Source: Thalassotalea marina (lineage in GTDB: Bacteria > Pseudomonadota > Gammaproteobacteria > Enterobacterales > Alteromonadaceae). From it: DNA of 64,000 nt. Below are positions 61,301-64,000 of this stretch, piece after piece (the first letter of the stretch is position 1; every line of letters begins with the position of its first letter). The stretch covers positions 551,475 through 615,474 of the forward strand of contig NZ_BNCK01000002.1 of assembly GCF_014656435.1 (NCBI RefSeq). The letters run 5' to 3'. The notes beneath the pieces are model-generated. The model saw nothing but the letters and a program-made list of their open reading frames with translations. It searched no databases and was not told where the DNA came from. A program made the position numbers and the translations under genes.

Positions 61301-62014
61301 AAATTAACTGCAAAAGCGGTATTTGGTTTATTTCCAGCACACAGTGTTCAAGATGATTTGTGGGTGTTTAGTGATGAAGCTAAACAAACGCCCTTGATGC
61401 GTTTGCATCAGTTACGTCAGCAAAGCAAAAAGCCAGCAGGGCAATATAACCGCTGTTTAGCCGATTATGTCGCAGATAAAGATTCTGGTGTTGATGATTA
61501 CATGGGCGCATTTGCAGTGTCTGCTGGTTTTGGCGCTGATGAATTAGCCAAGTCATATGACAAAGAGCACGACGATTACAACAGTATTTTAATTAAAGCG
61601 GTTGCCGATCGCTTAGCAGAAGCGGCTGCCGAATATTTACATGAGCAAATTCGTAAAGACTACTGGGGCTACGCTGCCGATGAATCATTTGACAATGATG
61701 GTTTGATCCGAGAGCAGTATCAGGGCATACGCCCGGCTCCTGGTTATCCTGCTTGTCCTGATCACACGGAAAAGGGCTTGTTGTGGAAGCTGCTTAGTGT
61801 TGAAGAAAATATCGGCATGGAATTAACCTCAAGTTATGCCATGTGGCCAGGTGCCGCGGTTAGTGGTTGGTATTTTGCACATCCAGATAGCAAATACTTT
61901 GCCGTGGCAAAAATAGCTAAAGACCAAGTGTTAGATTACGCAGCACGTAAAGATATGACCATAGAGCAAGCTGAGCGTTGGTTATCGGCAAACCTTGATT
62001 ATGAGCCAGATTAA
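58307..62014 (+). CDS. metH: Cobalamin-dependent methionine synthase
   Basis: MetH transfers a methyl group from methyltetrahydrofolate through cobalamin to homocysteine. The 1235-residue protein has all four modules. The homocysteine domain (about 1-330) has zinc Cys in NCALGP and [10 protein letters not shown]. The folate domain spans about 360-630 ([23 protein letters not shown]). The B12 cap and Rossmann domain has DVHDIGKN with His765 as cobalt ligand. The AdoMet activation domain ends [13 protein letters not shown], with [16 protein letters not shown] second ATG at 58322 is a possible start. It is likely co-transcribed with metA under MetJ. Confidence 0.98.
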   Translation: MSSSNMNKSASYTLLEQQLAERILILDGAMGTMIQAYKLEEQDYRGEQFSDWHLDVKGNNDMLVLTQPDIIKAIHAEYLEAGADIIETNTFNATTIAMADYDMQAHSAEINLAAAQIARKTCDEYTAKTPDKPRFVAGVLGPTNRTCSISPDVNDPAYRNVTFNELVDAYIESTKALIEGGSDIILIETIFDTLNAKAAVFAVETVFDELGYKLPVMISGTITDASGRTLSGQTTEAFYNSLRHAKPISFGLNCALGPVELRQYVQEMSRISDCAVSAHPNAGLPNAFGEYDFSVDDMNTHVAEWAQAGFLNIIGGCCGTTPEHIRGMAESVAGITPRKIAAREIACRLSGLEALTIKEDTLFVNVGERTNVTGSAIFRRLITEENYDQAIAVALQQVENGAQIIDINMDEGMLDSKAAMVRFLNLIAGEPDIAKVPIMLDSSKWDILEAGLQCIQGKGIVNSISLKEGEEQFRKQAELLRRYGAAVIVMAFDEVGQADTRKRKYEICHRAYHILVDEIGFPAEDIIFDPNIFAVATGIEEHNNYAVDFIEAVADIKQNLPHAMISGGVSNVSFSFRGNNPVREAIHAVFLYHAIKNGMDMGIVNAGQLAIYSDIPEDLRVAVEDVIQNSDDGATERLLDIAEKYRGQGGTKDSKVDLAWRELPVTKRLEHALVKGINEFIVEDTEEARLEASRPLDVIEGPLMDGMNVVGDLFGAGEMFLPQVVKSARVMKQAVAHLQPFIEEEKTEASSNGKILLATVKGDVHDIGKNIVGVVLQCNNFEIIDLGVMVSCEDILRVAREENVDVIGLSGLITPSLDEMVHVAKEMQRQEFEIPLLIGGATTSKAHTAVKIEHQYKEPVVYVPNASRSVSVVSSLLSKELRGDFIARQDKEYERVRERHYKKGPRSSLISIEDARANRTPITFDDYTPVKPKKLGVTVLDNLDLNVVRNYIDWTPFFMTWQLSGKFPLILRHEVVGEEATKLYNDANAMIDDVIANNKLTAKAVFGLFPAHSVQDDLWVFSDEAKQTPLMRLHQLRQQSKKPAGQYNRCLADYVADKDSGVDDYMGAFAVSAGFGADELAKSYDKEHDDYNSILIKAVADRLAEAAAEYLHEQIRKDYWGYAADESFDNDGLIREQYQGIRPAPGYPACPDHTEKGLLWKLLSVEENIGMELTSSYAMWPGAAVSGWYFAHPDSKYFAVAKIAKDQVLDYAARKDMTIEQAERWLSANLDYEPD

Positions 62015-62017
62015 ACC

Positions 62018-62626
62018 ATGCTGAACATTATTGATAAAACACAATTTGTGCAAACACCATGGAAAAATGGCAAGGGCGTAACGACCGAACTTGCTATTAG
62101 TGATGGTGGTACGTTAGATAATTTTGACTGGCGAATTAGTATTGCTACCGTTAGTGAAAATGGTGCATTTTCTGATTTTACTGGCGTTGAGCGTAACTTG
62201 TTCCTTATTGCCGGTAATGGTATTGAGTTACATCATGAGCTAAATGGCATCGGAAAAACAGACCGTTTAGTTAATCTGCTAGAGCATTCGAGTTTTTATG
62301 GTTCGAGTAAAACAACAGGTACCTTAGTTAATGGTGAGATATTTGATCTTAACTTGATGACTAAAGAAGGTCTATATCATGTAGAAATTCATGCCTTTGT
62401 TGAGCCACAGTTACTTCATTCACCCTTAAATATCAGGCACGATGAATTGCTATTTATTTATGCACCAGACATCACTTTGTCGCAACAACAACTCGCTAAC
62501 TTGTCGCTATCGACCGAGCAGGGAGAAAGTGAAGTGGCAAGAGGTGCACTAGTAAAATTGACAGATGATAAGCTCAGCAATATTAGTGGCGAGCTATTTA
62601 TTCTGATCAAATTGTCATTAGCTTAG
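62018..62626 (+). CDS. HutD/Ves family cupin protein
   Basis: A 202-residue double-cupin-like protein. The N-terminal pattern QFVQTPWKNGKGVTTELAI, then DFDWRISIATV-like (NFDWRISIATVSENGAFSDFTGVERNL in essence), is diagnostic of the HutD/Ves family. HutD accompanies histidine-use genes in pseudomonads and may bind formylglutamate, while E. coli Ves is cold-expressed. No hut gene is nearby. It starts three bases after metH and may share its transcript. Confidence 0.85.
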   Translation: MLNIIDKTQFVQTPWKNGKGVTTELAISDGGTLDNFDWRISIATVSENGAFSDFTGVERNLFLIAGNGIELHHELNGIGKTDRLVNLLEHSSFYGSSKTTGTLVNGEIFDLNLMTKEGLYHVEIHAFVEPQLLHSPLNIRHDELLFIYAPDITLSQQQLANLSLSTEQGESEVARGALVKLTDDKLSNISGELFILIKLSLA

Positions 62627-62707
62627 CCACACTAAAAAAAATCCAAACAGCGACAAAGCGTATCTTAGCTATACTTAGTGATATTCAATGCTGTTTGGTT
62701 GTTGCTC

Positions 62708-63553
62708 ATGAATGTAAGGGTTATTGCGTGTTTATTGGTATTTAACGTCGTTTTTATCGGCCACAGCCATGCGTTAGTCAATGAACCTGTAGAAATAATC
62801 TTTGTTTCTGATGAACTTGCACAAACTGAAAAATTGACGGGTGCTAGCCTAGTTATCGAGCATTTAAAACGGGAACTTGCTGAGCAACTAAAGTTTGTTT
62901 ACATTGGCGCTAGTAGAAAGCGCGAATGGTTAGAATTAACATCACATGACAATGTATGCCTGTACAATAAAATCAAAACGGTTGAACGGGAACAAAGTGC
63001 GATATTCTCTGAACTGCCTATTCAAATATTTCCGCCTAATCAGCTGATCACTATAGATGTCCCTCATCTGCCTGATGAACTTACCATTGAAGAGGCAATT
63101 GAAAAATATCAACTTAAAATTGCCATTCAAGCAGGCCGCTCTTACGGTAAAGACACTGATAAACAATTGCAGGATAACTTAACAAAACTGATTGTGGTGG
63201 AAGGATTAAATAGCACTAATAGAATCATGGATATGCTGTTAAGTGGCCGGATAAACGCTATTGTCGAATTTCCAACAGTTGTTGATAACAGTTTAAAAGC
63301 AAACGATAAAACAGGTTTAATTGAGCGGATAAATGCTTTTCAAATTGAAAGTGGGGCGGGTTTTGCTCATGGATACATTGCATGTTCTAAAACGCCACAA
63401 GGGCAAAATCTGATAAATATTCTAAATGCCGCACTTGGGCGCGAAAGTGTTCAACAGATGATGATAAAACAAAATGTATTCTACTTTCCGGCGATAAGCC
63501 ATATGTCTATTACAAATGAATGGCAAAAGCTTATTGCCCAAGCAAAGCATTGA
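62708..63553 (+). CDS. Periplasmic binding-protein-like protein
   Basis: A 281-residue exported protein (signal MNVRVIACLLVFNVVFIGHS, cut near SHA). The body resembles family 3 solute-binding proteins of an orphan type in Alteromonadales: VIEHLKRELAEQLKFVYIG, VCLYNKIKTVEREQSAIFSELPIQIFPPNQL, IQAGRSYGKDTDKQL and IMDMLLSGRINAIVEFP. The ATG 62708 start has no clear ribosome site; a GTG at 62678 is the alternative. No transporter partners are adjacent; ligand unknown. Confidence 0.7.
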   Translation: MNVRVIACLLVFNVVFIGHSHALVNEPVEIIFVSDELAQTEKLTGASLVIEHLKRELAEQLKFVYIGASRKREWLELTSHDNVCLYNKIKTVEREQSAIFSELPIQIFPPNQLITIDVPHLPDELTIEEAIEKYQLKIAIQAGRSYGKDTDKQLQDNLTKLIVVEGLNSTNRIMDMLLSGRINAIVEFPTVVDNSLKANDKTGLIERINAFQIESGAGFAHGYIACSKTPQGQNLINILNAALGRESVQQMMIKQNVFYFPAISHMSITNEWQKLIAQAKH

Positions 63554-63574
63554 TTTTTCCTTTAAAACACCAAT

Positions 63575-63600
63575 AAAAAAGGCTGCAAAGCAGCCTTTTT
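63575..63600. terminator. Bidirectional terminator
   Basis: AAAAAAGGCTG-CAAAG-CAGCCTTTTT between the binding-protein gene and the convergent peptidase gene. Confidence 0.92.
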
Positions 63601-63617
63601 ACCAACAAGATTGGTTA

Positions 63618-64000
63618 TTACCAAATGCGTACACGTTGTTCAGGTGGTAAATACAACTTATCACCTTCTTTCACGTCAAATGCTTTGTACCATGCATCAT
63701 GGTTACGAGGTGCTAAAGCACGGAAACGACCTGGCGCATGAGTACCGCCACGTAATTGGCTTAACATACTTTGTTCAGTGCGTTTTTCTTTCCAAACCTG
63801 TGCCCAAGCTAGGAAGAAACGTTGATCGCCAGTTAAACCGTCAATGATTGGTGCTTCTTTGCCATTTAAGCTTAACTTGTAAGCATGATATGCCATGGCA
63901 ATACCACCCACGTCACCAATGTTTTCACCAAGACTGTTTCGGCCATTAACAAAGTTATCTGGAATTGGCTCGTATTTGCTATATTGAGCTGCTAATGCAT
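63618..64000 (-). CDS. M13 family metallopeptidase (PepO/neprilysin-like), C-terminal part
   Basis: The frame is open through the right window edge, so only the last 126 or so residues are present. They match the C-terminus of M13 zinc peptidases: NGRNSLGENIGDVGGIAMAYHAYK (GEN-I-x-D-x-GG), DQRFFLAWAQVWKEKRTEQSM, and the end RNHDAWYKAFDVKEGDKLYLPPEQRVRIW in essence, including the conserved W-x-x-A-F and RVxIW terminus. The zinc-binding HExxH would lie upstream outside the window. These enzymes are usually exported lipoproteins degrading oligopeptides. Confidence 0.92.
   Translation of the reverse strand, partial: ALAAQYSKYEPIPDNFVNGRNSLGENIGDVGGIAMAYHAYKLSLNGKEAPIIDGLTGDQRFFLAWAQVWKEKRTEQSMLSQLRGGTHAPGRFRALAPRNHDAWYKAFDVKEGDKLYLPPEQRVRIW

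Overview
The window is a stretch of chromosome from a marine gammaproteobacterium, most likely an Alteromonadales member near Colwellia/Thalassotalea. The taxon is inferred from A+T-rich DNA, a sodium-based energy layout (Na+-NQR plus an oadGAB decarboxylase pump), large TonB-dependent receptors, a PEP-CTERM protein and the conserved gammaproteobacterial order ftsB-ispD-ispF-truD-surE-pcm-yqaA-nlpD-rpoS-mutS. Most of it is core chromosome; no transposase, integrase, prophage or CRISPR array was found.

Layout. 1-7 kb: the nqrABCDEF operon (nqrA cut by the window edge) followed by its maturation genes apbE (flavin transferase) and nqrM. 7-8 kb: dinB behind a LexA box. 8.3-11.8 kb: a large internally duplicated BACON-type lipoprotein. 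12-15.7 kb: recX, alaS, csrA. 15.9-17.85 kb: a stable-RNA locus with tRNA-Ser(GCT), four identical tRNA-Arg(ACG) genes, two damaged tRNA-Arg copies, and seven direct repeats of exactly 141 bp, each made of a terminator-like hairpin plus a degenerate tRNA-Arg. 18-21.4 kb: oadG-oadA-oadB. 21.5-26 kb: a periplasmic binding protein, pdxH, a 58-residue PA3496-type protein, tmcA, and two tiny unknown genes behind a likely Fur box. 26-28 kb: an ABC-2 exporter. 28-35.5 kb: a membrane-bound CadC-like regulator with a TolB-like propeller, divergent from a TonB-dependent receptor, then an exported PPP-type phosphatase and a small lipoprotein. 35.6-41.7 kb: ybaN, a DUF4202 gene, pyrG, eno, mscS and an unknown gene. 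41.7-50.8 kb: ftsB to rpoS, with mutS convergent. 51-53 kb: a PEP-CTERM protein and recA with a perfect LexA box. 53-57 kb: a fecI/fecR/receptor surface-signalling cassette with a Fur box, in which fecR is broken by an in-frame TGA and then runs without a stop into the receptor frame. 57.2-62.6 kb: metA-metH behind tandem MetJ boxes, plus a HutD/Ves gene. 62.7-64 kb: a periplasmic binding protein and the C-terminal end of an M13 metallopeptidase.

How parts work together. NqrA-F oxidises NADH and exports Na+. ApbE attaches FMN to the SGAT threonines of NqrB and NqrC, and NqrM is needed for assembly. OadGAB exports Na+ using oxaloacetate decarboxylation. dinB and recA share SOS control, the fec-like cassette and the 26-kb small genes look iron-controlled, and metA-metH looks MetJ-controlled.

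The most notable points are the 7 x 141 bp tRNA-Arg-derived array, the interrupted and stop-less fecR, the separation of recA from recX by about 40 kb, and the Fur-boxed pair of unknown microproteins.
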